NCBI GenBank assembly: GCA_910579615.1
Contig: CAJTUA010000011.1
Span: 62,001 to 126,000, forward strand
Origin: an uncultured Lachnospiraceae bacterium
GTDB lineage: Bacteria > Bacillota > Clostridia > Lachnospirales > Lachnospiraceae
Length of the DNA stretch: 64,000 bases
Reading direction: 5' to 3'
Translations under genes and position numbers: made by a program
Shown: in pieces, positions 51,153 to 60,044 of the stretch
Layout: each line of letters starts with the position of its first letter
Position numbering within the stretch: the stretch's first letter is position 1
Notes under the pieces: model-generated
What the model was told of the DNA's origin: nothing
The model's database searches: none
Seen by the model: only the letters and a program-made list of their open reading frames with translations

Positions 51153-51199
51153 GAGAAAATCCTGCACAATTTACTATTTTTTGTTACCGGCATTTGGCT

Positions 51200-52018
51200 C
51201 TATTTCCGGCAATCCGGTGCTCCGTTATTTTCCATAAATTCCTTTTGAAAGCGTTCGAGCGTCGTCTTTAATCCAATATCCAGAAATCCCAGGGCACGTT
51301 CCCGGATGTTTGCCGGGATTTCACGGTAGAAAGCCTGCGCAATCCCGCCCGCCATGCAGGCGATTGTGTCGCTGTCCCCGCCGATGGAAACCGCGTTGCG
51401 GATGGCATCTTCATAGGAATCGGATTCCAGGAAGGCCTCAATGGCCGGGGGAACCGAGTAGGAAGCGCGGCTGTCAAATACATACCCCTGCCGGATATCA
51501 GACAGCCTTGAAAGTCTGTAGGGATAATTTTTCTCCACATAATTCCTTATCTCTTCTTTGGAAGCATTCATCCTTGCAAGGTAAACGCAGGACGCAACCG
51601 CCTCGGCTCCCTGCCTCGCCTCCCGGTTTCGGTGCGTATAACTGCAGCTTCTGCGCACTTCCCTTTGGATATCCCGCAGATGGTTCATTGCATATCCAAT
51701 CGCGCAGACCCGCATGGCGGCACCGTTCCCAAAGCTTCTTTGCACTTTAAGCGTCTCCGATTCCGCCCAACCGGAAAACATCTGCCCGAATCCCGCATCC
51801 GGATAACGGCGGTAATATTGTTTGTACCACATGGCATACGCCTTTGTTTGCGAAAGCACGGATTCATCCCGGTGCAAAAGCGCATCCGCCACCGCGACAG
51901 ACAAGACCGTATCATCCGTAAAGCGGCTCCCTTTTGGGAACAATGCAAAATCCTTTGTTTTTACATTGTGCCATTCATAAGTAGAACCGATAATATCCCC
52001 GATAACTGCGCCAAGCAC
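51200..52018 (-). CDS. ADP-ribosylglycohydrolase-family protein (DraG/ARH fold)
   Basis: A 272-residue hydrolase likely removing ADP-ribose or related groups from proteins, nucleic acids or small molecules. The binuclear-metal residues are in SRFTDDTVLSVAV near the N-terminus and SIGGDSDTIACMAGGIAQAFY near the C-terminus, so it should be active. I choose GTG at 52018: GGAGG lies 7 nt upstream and the protein then starts LGAVIGDIIGSTYEW as family members do. An ATG at 52039 and a frame to 52114 are less likely. It stands between galK and the GTPase-NYN gene, 160 nt downstream of the latter. Target unknown. Confidence 0.88.
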   Translation of the reverse strand: MLGAVIGDIIGSTYEWHNVKTKDFALFPKGSRFTDDTVLSVAVADALLHRDESVLSQTKAYAMWYKQYYRRYPDAGFGQMFSGWAESETLKVQRSFGNGAAMRVCAIGYAMNHLRDIQREVRRSCSYTHRNREARQGAEAVASCVYLARMNASKEEIRNYVEKNYPYRLSRLSDIRQGYVFDSRASYSVPPAIEAFLESDSYEDAIRNAVSIGGDSDTIACMAGGIAQAFYREIPANIRERALGFLDIGLKTTLERFQKEFMENNGAPDCRK

Positions 52019-52178
52019 ACAGGTTCCTCCTTTTGCCATGCTTTCTCTTACTCCGCTAAAACCATATCGGAACTTCCATTCCATAAGGATGAAATACATG
52101 GAAGATTGTATCAAAAGTATATTTCAAAAAGACCCGAAAGTCAATCATTTTGCAGGATTCTTTGCCGTATCTTGCCCC

Positions 52179-55004
52179 TCACGGTGCGTCATTTTTTTCA
52201 AGCGCCTTCTTCAGCGCTTCCTGAATCTGGGAGTTTTTTCCTTTTCCTCCATGGACGGCGTGTTCCGCCAGATACCGGCTCGACACGCGCTCCACCTCCT
52301 CCTTCAATTCCCGCGAGGACATGCGCACCGCGCCCTGCCCGATAACAATCAGCTGCTCGAGTGCATCCGAGGTCGCGACCGTGACATGGTATTTGCGCCC
52401 AAGCTCATGCGAAACCTTTTCAATATACATGTCCGCCGTCTCCGCCTCCTTCGTATAAACCACATGGATATTGTGGTATTTTACCACCTCGCCGGGATTG
52501 CCCTTGACACGGTACGCGTCAAATACCAGAATGATGCGGTATTTGGTGTAGCCCTGGTAATTGCACAGAATGTCCATCAGCCTGCCGCGCGCGGACTCCA
52601 GATTTTCCCCTGCCAGCCCGCTTAGCTCCTCCCACGCAAAAATCACATTGTAGCCATCCACAAGAAGATATTCCGGCAGGCGGTTTTCGGAAAGCTCCTT
52701 TTTTACCACCTCGACCGAGCGTTCGCCCGCCCTTTCCAAAGCCGCCTGCTCCTTCTTGCGCGCCTGCGCCATAGCGTCCTTGTTGCTTCCCGTTCCCTGC
52801 GCACCAAGGGCATTCGCCCCCACCGGGACGCGGCGTTTGATTTCCCCGAAAGTGCGGGTGAAAATTTCCTCCAATTCCTTATCCGCCGCGTAGGCTGCGC
52901 CGAGGGAGGCATCTTTTTTTGCGGTATCCTTTTTATTGCCGGAATATCCGGTGGCTTCCGCAATTCCCGCAACTTCACCGTTTGTATCAAACCCGGCATC
53001 CCTGGCTGTCCTCCCGGCTCTTACGCCCCCGGCAGCGCCCGCGCCATCCCACGCCTCATCCTCCCCCGCTCCACGCACCTTAAGCGCTTCCAAATGCATA
53101 TAATCCGCCGCCTGCTGCCAAGGCACCAAAAACCCCGCCCCATGCGAGCAGAAAACCGAATCCGCGGAATTATCAAGATCCGCCTCCGGCTCATAGCCGA
53201 TGGCATCCATCACCTCTTTCGTATTATGGCAGGGCAGATACCCCATCACCTGGCAGGAAAAGTGCCCCCGCCCGCGCGTGTACGCCGCAAACTCTGCCGC
53301 GTAGCCCTGCATCTTAGCAACCGGGGCGCTCCCGCAAAGCACCATTCCCTCCCCAAAAACCTCCGGCGTGCCGCATTTGCCGCACATGCGCTCCACATCC
53401 GTCATCGCCCTGCCAATCGCATCCGTCGGCAGCTCCATCCGAAACTCATAATAAGGCTCCAAAAGCACGTTCTTTGCGCACATCAGCCCGTGGCGCACCG
53501 CCCGGTAGGTCGCCTGCCGGAAATCCCCGCCCTCCGTGTGCTTGATATGTGCCCTCCCCGCAACAAGCGTAATCCTCATATCCGTAATCGGAGACCCGCT
53601 CAAAACCCCCAAATGCTCCCGCTCTGCCAGATGTGTCAGCACAAGGCGCTGCCAGTTTTTCTCAAGCATATCCTCCGGGCATGCCGTGCGAAAAACCAGT
53701 CCGCTCCCCGGCTCCCCCGGCTCCATCAAAAGATGCACCTCCGCATAATGCCTTAACGGCTCGTAATGCCCCATCCCAAGAACAGGCTTTGCAATCGTCT
53801 CCCGGTATAAAATGCTTCCCGCGTCAAAACCCACCGCAACGCCAAAACGCTCCCTGATTTTTTCTGCAAACACCTCAATCTGCACCTGCCCCATCAGCTG
53901 CACATGGATTTCCTGCAGCAGCGGCACATAGCGGATATGCAGCAGCGGCTCCTCCTCCGCCAGCTCACGCAGGTGCTTTCGCATTACAATCACATCACAG
54001 CCCTCCGGCAAAATGGCGCGGTAAGTCATAACCGGCATCATGACCGGGGCAGCCTCTTTTTCCTGCGCGCCAAGCCCCTGCCCCGCACAGGTTGCGCTAA
54101 GCCCGGTTACGGCGCAGACTTCCCCCGCCGATACGGTTTCCGCCGTCTTAAACTTCGCCCCATTATACAGGCGGATTTGGTCAATCTTTTCCGTGACAGA
54201 ATCCCCGTACTCCACACTCTGGCGCACACCAAGGCTTCCCCCGGTAATCTTCATCCAGGTCAGGCGTTTGCCCTGCCCGTCCCTCTCAATTTTATAAACC
54301 TTCGCGCCAAACGCTTCCGGGTACTTCTTTTCAGCACAATACCGCTCCATCCCGGAAAGCAGCTCCTCCACCCCCGAAAGCTTTAACGCCGAGCCAAAAT
54401 AAACCGGAAAAACCTTCCGCTGCGCCACTGCCTTTGCAATTTCCCCATCCGCAAGGCTGCCCTGCTCCATATAAGCATCCAGAAGCTCCTCCGAGCACAC
54501 CGCCAGCTCCTCGCAGAATTTCTCATTGTCTTTCTCCGTAAAATCCACGCATTCTTCCGCAAGCCTTGCCTTTAAATTGATGATGCGCGCCGCTTTATCC
54601 GCCCCCGCAAGGTCCATTTTATTGACAAAAAGGAAGGTCGGAACCCTGTAATGTGCCAGAAGCTTCCAAAGGGTCTGCGTATGTGCCTGCACGCCGTCCG
54701 TGCCGCTAATGACCAGCACCGCATAATCAAGCACCGAAAGGCTCCGCTCCATCTCCGCCGAAAAATCCACATGCCCTGGCGTATCCAGTAAAATCAGCTC
54801 CAATTCCCCAAAGACAAGCCTTGCCTGTTTTAAATAAATGGTAATGCCCCGCTCCCTCTCCTGTATGTCCGTGTCCAAAAAAGCATCCCTGTGGTCAACG
54901 CGCCCAAGCTTTCTTATGCTGCCTGCTTGATATAAAAAAGCCTCCGACAGGGTTGTTTTCCCGGCATCCACATGCGCAAGTATCCCGGTTACAATCTTTT
55001 TCAT
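52179..55004 (-). CDS. TetM/EF-G-like translational GTPase fused to a C-terminal NYN (YacP-like) domain
   Basis: A 941-residue protein. The G domain has all GTPase motifs: AHVDAGKTT, RGIT, DTPGHVDF and NKMD. EF-G-like domains II-V follow to about residue 650 (VMTYRAILPEGCDV; YYEFRMELPTDAIGRAMTDVERMCG), as in ribosomal protection proteins. A low-complexity Ala/Gly/Lys linker (about 655-770) joins a NYN/YacP domain at about 779-930 (YLLVDGYNVIFAW; RIILVFDAYR; ETADMYIEK; VTVATSDALEQ) with the acidic residues expected of PIN-like RNases. It probably acts on the ribosome; tetracycline protection cannot be inferred. The start at 55004 gives MKKIVTGILAHVDAGKTT. It is 34 nt downstream of the DUF3783 gene. 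Confidence 0.88.
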   Translation of the reverse strand: MKKIVTGILAHVDAGKTTLSEAFLYQAGSIRKLGRVDHRDAFLDTDIQERERGITIYLKQARLVFGELELILLDTPGHVDFSAEMERSLSVLDYAVLVISGTDGVQAHTQTLWKLLAHYRVPTFLFVNKMDLAGADKAARIINLKARLAEECVDFTEKDNEKFCEELAVCSEELLDAYMEQGSLADGEIAKAVAQRKVFPVYFGSALKLSGVEELLSGMERYCAEKKYPEAFGAKVYKIERDGQGKRLTWMKITGGSLGVRQSVEYGDSVTEKIDQIRLYNGAKFKTAETVSAGEVCAVTGLSATCAGQGLGAQEKEAAPVMMPVMTYRAILPEGCDVIVMRKHLRELAEEEPLLHIRYVPLLQEIHVQLMGQVQIEVFAEKIRERFGVAVGFDAGSILYRETIAKPVLGMGHYEPLRHYAEVHLLMEPGEPGSGLVFRTACPEDMLEKNWQRLVLTHLAEREHLGVLSGSPITDMRITLVAGRAHIKHTEGGDFRQATYRAVRHGLMCAKNVLLEPYYEFRMELPTDAIGRAMTDVERMCGKCGTPEVFGEGMVLCGSAPVAKMQGYAAEFAAYTRGRGHFSCQVMGYLPCHNTKEVMDAIGYEPEADLDNSADSVFCSHGAGFLVPWQQAADYMHLEALKVRGAGEDEAWDGAGAAGGVRAGRTARDAGFDTNGEVAGIAEATGYSGNKKDTAKKDASLGAAYAADKELEEIFTRTFGEIKRRVPVGANALGAQGTGSNKDAMAQARKKEQAALERAGERSVEVVKKELSENRLPEYLLVDGYNVIFAWEELSGLAGENLESARGRLMDILCNYQGYTKYRIILVFDAYRVKGNPGEVVKYHNIHVVYTKEAETADMYIEKVSHELGRKYHVTVATSDALEQLIVIGQGAVRMSSRELKEEVERVSSRYLAEHAVHGGKGKNSQIQEALKKALEKNDAP

Positions 55005-55038
55005 CACAATCCCCATTCCTGCCAAAACACTATGCCCG

Positions 55039-55428
55039 TCATGCCTGGTATGCCCGTCTTTCCCGCTCTAGCTCCGCATATAGCCGCAGCACGTTCCAGT
55101 TCGCATTCGCCGCGGTCAGCACCGCCTTGAAATCCACCTGCACTGCCGCCTTCTTTAGCGCCGCAAGCAGCTTGTCCAGCTGCCCATCCGAAAGCCCGCA
55201 TATCAAAATCATGCTTTCCTTCACCGGTCCCCCCTGGTAGAGTTCTTCCTCCCCGCCCATCTGCACGCTCTCGGCAAGGCTTTCTGTTTTCTTTTCTGCA
55301 AGCACGCCAATCCTCTGCCGGTATAAAAATACCGGAACCGCCTCCACGCGCAGCTTTAAACCGCCCGCCGCCCTTTTTATTTTCGCAAGCTCCTCCGCCT
55401 GCACGCCAAATACCAATAATTTTACCAT
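55039..55428 (-). CDS. DUF3783-domain protein
   Basis: A 129-residue soluble protein. The N-terminus MVKLLVFGVQAEELAKIKRAAG and the C-terminal MILICGLSDGQLDKLLAALKKAAVQVDFKAVLT match DUF3783-type small proteins of Clostridia, which have no assigned activity. I use the ATG at 55428; the frame is open to 55509, and the promoter at 55520-55548 permits either start. It shares the transcript with the GTPase-NYN gene (34 nt downstream), suggesting a related job that I cannot name. Confidence 0.75.
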   Translation of the reverse strand: MVKLLVFGVQAEELAKIKRAAGGLKLRVEAVPVFLYRQRIGVLAEKKTESLAESVQMGGEEELYQGGPVKESMILICGLSDGQLDKLLAALKKAAVQVDFKAVLTAANANWNVLRLYAELERERRAYQA

Positions 55429-55519
55429 AGGAAGCAACATCCTTTCCCGAACAAAACCAATCAACAAATTTTCTTTTTCACGCCATTTTGCCCGCGGCAT
55501 CCGGCGCATTCTTTTTCGT

Positions 55520-55548
55520 ATTATAGCAATTCCGAAAGATAATGTAAA
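55520..55548 (-). promoter_or_regulatory. Sigma-A promoter of the DUF3783/GTPase-NYN operon
   Basis: TTTACA (55543-55548), 17-bp spacer, TATAAT (55520-55525) on the minus strand. Confidence 0.75.
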
Positions 55549-55607
55549 GTGCAGAAAAACTTATCAAAATCTTAAGTATTTTCCCTCTATGCACGGCGGA
55601 AGAAATA

Positions 55608-55616
55608 TGGTATAAT
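55608..55616 (+). promoter_or_regulatory. Extended -10 promoter, plus strand, for the foldase-like gene
   Basis: TGGTATAAT is a perfect extended -10. It implies a leader of about 220 nt containing AGCCATG / CATGGCT inverted arms. A second, nearer candidate (TAAGAT around 55727) is weaker. No gene is seen in the leader. Confidence 0.4.
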
Positions 55617-55839
55617 CTGCGGGTGAGCCATGCAGGCTGTCAAAATTCCTGATTTTCATGGCTTTCCATGCAAAAATTCATGAATAATCTGTGAAACTGC
55701 TTTATCATTTTCACAAAATCGTGTAAGATAACATGGAATGAACGCATGGGAAAATCATATTCCATGCTGCCGCAGATTGTAAAAATTGTCCGCGGGACTC
55801 ACATCTGCAATTTTTTCGCAAAGAAATGGAGGAAATGAA

Positions 55840-57168
55840 ATGGGAAACCAGAAGAACCAGATACCGGCAGAAAGCGCTGCCGAGAAAAAAATGACAAAAT
55901 ATGACCGTAAAATGCAGGCCAGAAAAGAGGCAGAAGCGCGCGAAAAGCGACAGGCACTGATTACCCGCGTCACAGCGGTAATTGTGCTCGCGCTGATTAT
56001 CGTTATTGCCATCGCCGTTCCGGTCACAAAGCGCATCAGCGCAAAAGGGGAATACATCCGCGTCGGAAACCATTCCCTCTCAAAAATTGACTATGACTTT
56101 TATTATGGGTACGGCGTAAACTCCTACCTTTCCACTTACTCCTACATCCTGCCTTACCTTGGCCTGGATACAACAAAAAGCTTTGACTCCCAAAGCTTTG
56201 ACGATACGACGACCTGGCAGCAATATTTTGACCAGATGACGGTCTCCAATATAAGCCAGTATCTCGCGCTGTGCGATGACGCGGAAAAATCCGGTTTTTC
56301 ATATGACATCTCAGAGGATTACGATGAATTTTACTCGTCTTTAACCGCAGGCGCAACCGAGCAGGGCGTTTCCTTAAAAAGCTATTTAAAAAGCATGTTC
56401 GGCACCTACGCGACGAAGTCTTCCCTGAAGGATTCGGTCACCACCTTTTTGACCGCGCAGGCATATTATGCACATCTTTTGGAGGAAAATAAGCCGAACG
56501 AAATTGAAGTAAGCGAGTATTACACCGAAAACAAGAGAGATTACGACAGTGTCCATTTCTCCGTTTTTGATTTGCAGGCGGACATCCCGGAGGACGCGAC
56601 CGACGAGCAGAAGGAAGCCGCCCTTGCAGAAGCAAAGACAAAGGCGGATGAATTTATTTCCCGCTACCAGGCAGGCGAGGATTTCCTGGCTCTGTGCAGA
56701 GCTTACGCAACGCAAGCACAGGCGGAGACCTACGCGGCAGAGGACGCGTCCGCGTACCAGACTTCCACTTACGCAAACATGCATTCCGCTTACCGCGACT
56801 GGCTCTTTGACGAGGCGCGCACGCCGGATGAAATCACTGCCATCGAGGACAGCACGGCATACCACATCGTCCTTTTTAACCTGAGGGAGAAACCGGATAC
56901 GGCCGATGATACGATTTCCAACACAATTTCGTCCGAGAAAGTGCGCACCTATGTGAGCGGGCTCACGGAAAGCGGCTATGACTTAAACGATGAAAAGAAT
57001 CATCTGAATTTAAAGGACATCGCAGCAAACGACGAGGACAACACGGACAACGAAGACAATTCCAACAATGAGGGGGAAGGCGGCACGGAGCAGGACGGGG
57101 ATTCTGATGGTGCAGGCGATGACGGCAATGCGGACGGCAATTCCGATGATTCCGACGCAAATTCCTAA
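55840..57168 (+). CDS. Membrane-anchored foldase-like protein (PrsA/SurA parvulin-like)
   Basis: A 442-residue protein: charged cytoplasmic N-terminus (about 45 residues), one membrane segment (VTAVIVLALIIVIAIAVPV) and an extracellular part. A SurA-N-like helical region (about 75-230; YDFYYGYGVNSYLSTYSYILPYLG) precedes a parvulin-like stretch (EVSEYYTENKRDYDSVHFSVF; ADEFISRYQAGEDFLALCRAYA; YHIVLFNLREK). The C-terminal 40 residues are almost only Asp, Asn, Glu, Gly and Ser. It probably helps fold exported proteins; I cannot confirm isomerase catalytic residues. The start at 55840 follows GGAGG. It is a plus-strand monocistron with a strong terminator. Confidence 0.78.
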   Translation: MGNQKNQIPAESAAEKKMTKYDRKMQARKEAEAREKRQALITRVTAVIVLALIIVIAIAVPVTKRISAKGEYIRVGNHSLSKIDYDFYYGYGVNSYLSTYSYILPYLGLDTTKSFDSQSFDDTTTWQQYFDQMTVSNISQYLALCDDAEKSGFSYDISEDYDEFYSSLTAGATEQGVSLKSYLKSMFGTYATKSSLKDSVTTFLTAQAYYAHLLEENKPNEIEVSEYYTENKRDYDSVHFSVFDLQADIPEDATDEQKEAALAEAKTKADEFISRYQAGEDFLALCRAYATQAQAETYAAEDASAYQTSTYANMHSAYRDWLFDEARTPDEITAIEDSTAYHIVLFNLREKPDTADDTISNTISSEKVRTYVSGLTESGYDLNDEKNHLNLKDIAANDEDNTDNEDNSNNEGEGGTEQDGDSDGAGDDGNADGNSDDSDANS

Positions 57169-57230
57169 GATATCACATCCAGCCGGCACAGGGACGAGTT
57201 CCAAAAAAACGGAGCATTCCTCTAATTACA

Positions 57231-57255
57231 GAGGGCGGGAAACCGCCCTCTTTTT
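57231..57255 (+). terminator. Rho-independent terminator of the foldase-like gene
   Basis: GAGGGCGG (57231-57238) and CCGCCCTC (57243-57250) around a GAAA tetraloop, followed by TTTTT. Confidence 0.93.
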
Positions 57256-57288
57256 ATGCGCAGGGGACACGGATGGAAACGGGCTGCC

Positions 57289-59964
57289 TTAGAGCACCAT
57301 CTCCCATTCCATATCCGATGCCAGGTAAAACTTCGTATAACACGGCTGGTTATAGCAATTATTCTGCCATGCCACCCCTGTGCGGTACATCGTATCATGC
57401 ATCAGCGTAAAAAGCTTGTGCGTTGTCACCTCATCCGCAAAATAAATCCGTATTGCCCCCTCGTCCGCGCGCCGATACAAAATCTCCTCCCGCCAGTCCC
57501 CGAGAATATCCGCAACCAGGCAGGGATTGCCCTTTGTCCCGTTGTTCGTGCGCACTTCCTTTGGTACAAGCATTGTCCCGTGCGTCAGGTCGTTCACAAT
57601 CCCTTCGTGCGCCCCGCCCACATAATCCGCGCCGTCGATAAACTGCGTGGAAAGGTCGGCGGCATAGCGGACGGACTGGTTTGTGCCCGGTGCGGGCATG
57701 GAAAGAGGATTCCCCTTGCAGTCAAAGACCTCATTCACGAAGCACTGTAAGCCCCGCACCTTCGGCGCGATATCACCGACCATACAGCGCCCCAAATCGC
57801 GCGGCACATATGTTCCCCAGAGCACCTCCCCGGTCTGCGCGTCGCAGAGCGCGTAACCGTATGGTGCCTCTGCTGCGCCTTCAAAAACATGGAAAATCTC
57901 ATAGCCCGGCCGGTCCGGGTCAATCTTTGCGACATGGATGGCATCGCCGTGCCCGAGCTTTGCCTGCCTCCCATCCGGAAGCAGCCCGAAGGAGGAATAT
58001 TTCAGACTCCCATCATGGTCAATCACCGCAGCGCCATAAATAATCTCCTGGAACCCATCCCCGTCAATATCCGCCGTGGCAAGGCTGTGGTTGCCCTGCC
58101 CGGCAAGTGTGCCGTAGTCCGCATCCGTTCCCCTGCCTGCGTGCGGATGGTCATGGAATGGATTTTTCATCGGCACAAAACCGGAATCCACAAGGAACCT
58201 CTCCTCATGCCGCCCGTTTTTAAAATCATAGGCAGCGATGCAGGCGCGCGTGTAGTAGCCCCGGCACACGATAAGCGATGGGTGTTCCCCGTCCAGATAG
58301 GCAACGCCGGATAAAAACCGGTCCACACGGTTGCACGGTTCTATGCGCTCCATCGCGTAATCCCCCCAACGCAGCCCGTCATCAACGCGCGGAAACGGAA
58401 AATCAATGGTCTGCGCCTCCCTCCCGTCGCCATAAAACATAGTCAGGAATTCAGAACCTTTGTACACAAAGCCCTCAAACTCCCACAGTTTATTTTTCTG
58501 GCTGCGGGACGGTGCATATTCGCGGATAAAATAATCCACAAGGCATCCGGCATCTTTTCGGGAGAGCGGGTATGTTTTAGCAGGAGGGATACCAAAGCAT
58601 TCCTCCAGTGTCTTTGGCCACTCGCCCCGCTTTACCTCCTCATAATTCTGCCATTCCATAAATACGCAAATCAGATGCTCCCGGTAATCCTGCGCACTGC
58701 ACACATAGTTGTCCATATGGGATACGCCAGCCGCCACCGCCTGCTGCGGCAGCGTGATATAATGCCAGCGCATCCTCCTGCCGTTTATGTACACGTCCTC
58801 ATCCGTCTGCCCGGCTTCCATTTTGCCTGCATCCAAATCCGGACAGCTCTCTTTTTTCTCTGCTCCGGCTTGCCTTGTATTTTTTTCTCCCTCCTCTGCC
58901 ACCGGGCGCAGCACCCTCGTCCCCGGCGCAGTCTTTACCGAAATTTCCGCCTTCCCGTCCCCGTCAAAGTCAAACACCATAAACTGCGTATAGTGCGCGC
59001 CGGCACGAATGTTTTGCCCCATGTCAATCCGCCACAGCAGCGTTCCGTCAAATTTGTAGCAATCCAGGATGCAGTGGCCGGTATAACCCTTCTGCGATAC
59101 ATCCTTTGAATTATCCGGGTCCCATTTGACAATATACTCATAATCCCCATCCCCGTCCACATCGCCGACACTCATATCATTCGCATGGTAGGAAAACACC
59201 TCCCCCGCCGGGGTCACGCCGCCCTGCGGACGGCAAATCGGGATATCGTAATAATTCCCGCCGGAAGCAAATGCCCGCACTTTCTCAGAATGAAGCAGCG
59301 CTGCCTGCCAAAAATGTCCGGCAGTGCCCGCAGCATCAAACGCATCCTTCCCCGTCGCTTCCTCCCCTGCCGAAAAGCCGTTGCCACCGGACTTTGTGCC
59401 TTCCGTCACGGCGCGCACCTCATACACATCCTCCATCGTACCGCACACATCCAGATAATTCGTGCTTTCGCGCACCGTGTCAATCACTTTGCCGTTTTTT
59501 ATAACCTCAAAATCCGTTCCCGCAAGCCCCGTTTTGGTGTGCCCGGTAACCTCCGGGCGCATCAGCCTCCAGGACAAAAAAATCCCCCCGTCCGTGCGCA
59601 TTGCCACCAACCCACGGTTTAACCGCTCCAGCTGCTCATGAAAAACACGCCCGATGGGTGTCTTTAAGCTCCCGCAAAGCGTTTCCTTCCCCGCTGTATC
59701 CACAATTGCCAGACGAAAATAATGCGGGATATGGGTTGACCTCCCATAACAAAACTGTGTATGATTCCCGCAATAAACACATCGGTACTGCATATCCGGC
59801 GTATCCCGGTCCGACCAGTATAATTTATAATATATCCCAACCTCCGGATATGCATTCCATGAGAGCACAATCCGTTCCTTAGAAAGCTCTTTAACATGAA
59901 AGCCTGCCTGCCATTGCTCTTCTCCCATAACCTCATCCCCCTTTTTTCCCCATGCTTGCCCCAT
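57289..59964 (-). CDS. PL11 rhamnogalacturonan lyase, no signal peptide
   Basis: An 891-residue enzyme expected to cleave rhamnogalacturonan I by beta-elimination. The N-terminal part (about 15-230) is fibronectin-like. The rest is the eight-bladed PL11 propeller with repeated calcium loops: GDVDGDGDYEYIVKWDPDNS, FDFDGDGKAEISVKTAPGTRV, ADIDGDGFQEIIYGAAVID and VADILGDWREEILYR. No signal peptide is visible, which suits the intracellular exo-type (YesX-like) more than the secreted endo-type (YesW-like), but the deciding loop cannot be judged without alignment. GGAGG lies 10 nt before the ATG at 59964. It stands alone, with no pectin genes nearby. Confidence 0.9.
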   Translation of the reverse strand: MGQAWGKKGDEVMGEEQWQAGFHVKELSKERIVLSWNAYPEVGIYYKLYWSDRDTPDMQYRCVYCGNHTQFCYGRSTHIPHYFRLAIVDTAGKETLCGSLKTPIGRVFHEQLERLNRGLVAMRTDGGIFLSWRLMRPEVTGHTKTGLAGTDFEVIKNGKVIDTVRESTNYLDVCGTMEDVYEVRAVTEGTKSGGNGFSAGEEATGKDAFDAAGTAGHFWQAALLHSEKVRAFASGGNYYDIPICRPQGGVTPAGEVFSYHANDMSVGDVDGDGDYEYIVKWDPDNSKDVSQKGYTGHCILDCYKFDGTLLWRIDMGQNIRAGAHYTQFMVFDFDGDGKAEISVKTAPGTRVLRPVAEEGEKNTRQAGAEKKESCPDLDAGKMEAGQTDEDVYINGRRMRWHYITLPQQAVAAGVSHMDNYVCSAQDYREHLICVFMEWQNYEEVKRGEWPKTLEECFGIPPAKTYPLSRKDAGCLVDYFIREYAPSRSQKNKLWEFEGFVYKGSEFLTMFYGDGREAQTIDFPFPRVDDGLRWGDYAMERIEPCNRVDRFLSGVAYLDGEHPSLIVCRGYYTRACIAAYDFKNGRHEERFLVDSGFVPMKNPFHDHPHAGRGTDADYGTLAGQGNHSLATADIDGDGFQEIIYGAAVIDHDGSLKYSSFGLLPDGRQAKLGHGDAIHVAKIDPDRPGYEIFHVFEGAAEAPYGYALCDAQTGEVLWGTYVPRDLGRCMVGDIAPKVRGLQCFVNEVFDCKGNPLSMPAPGTNQSVRYAADLSTQFIDGADYVGGAHEGIVNDLTHGTMLVPKEVRTNNGTKGNPCLVADILGDWREEILYRRADEGAIRIYFADEVTTHKLFTLMHDTMYRTGVAWQNNCYNQPCYTKFYLASDMEWEMVL

Positions 59965-60003
59965 AGCACTACATCCTCCTTTTTTCCGTCAAAATACCGC
60001 AAT

Positions 60004-60035
60004 GCGCCGCCATCCTGTGGTAAGGATGGCGGCGC
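60004..60035 (-). terminator. Hairpin terminator of the EAL-domain gene
   Basis: Perfect 12-bp arms GCGCCGCCATCC (60004-60015) and GGATGGCGGCGC (60024-60035), 10 nt after the stop at 60045. The tail on the minus strand is only weakly U-rich (ATTGCGGTATTTT). Confidence 0.65.
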
Positions 60036-60044
60036 TGATATTAT

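Noticed and set aside
52179..55004. Acquired tetracycline resistance gene
   Set aside because: The GTPase belongs to the same superfamily, but the NYN fusion, composition like its neighbours and absence of mobile-element genes argue for a chromosomal factor; resistance cannot be read from the sequence.
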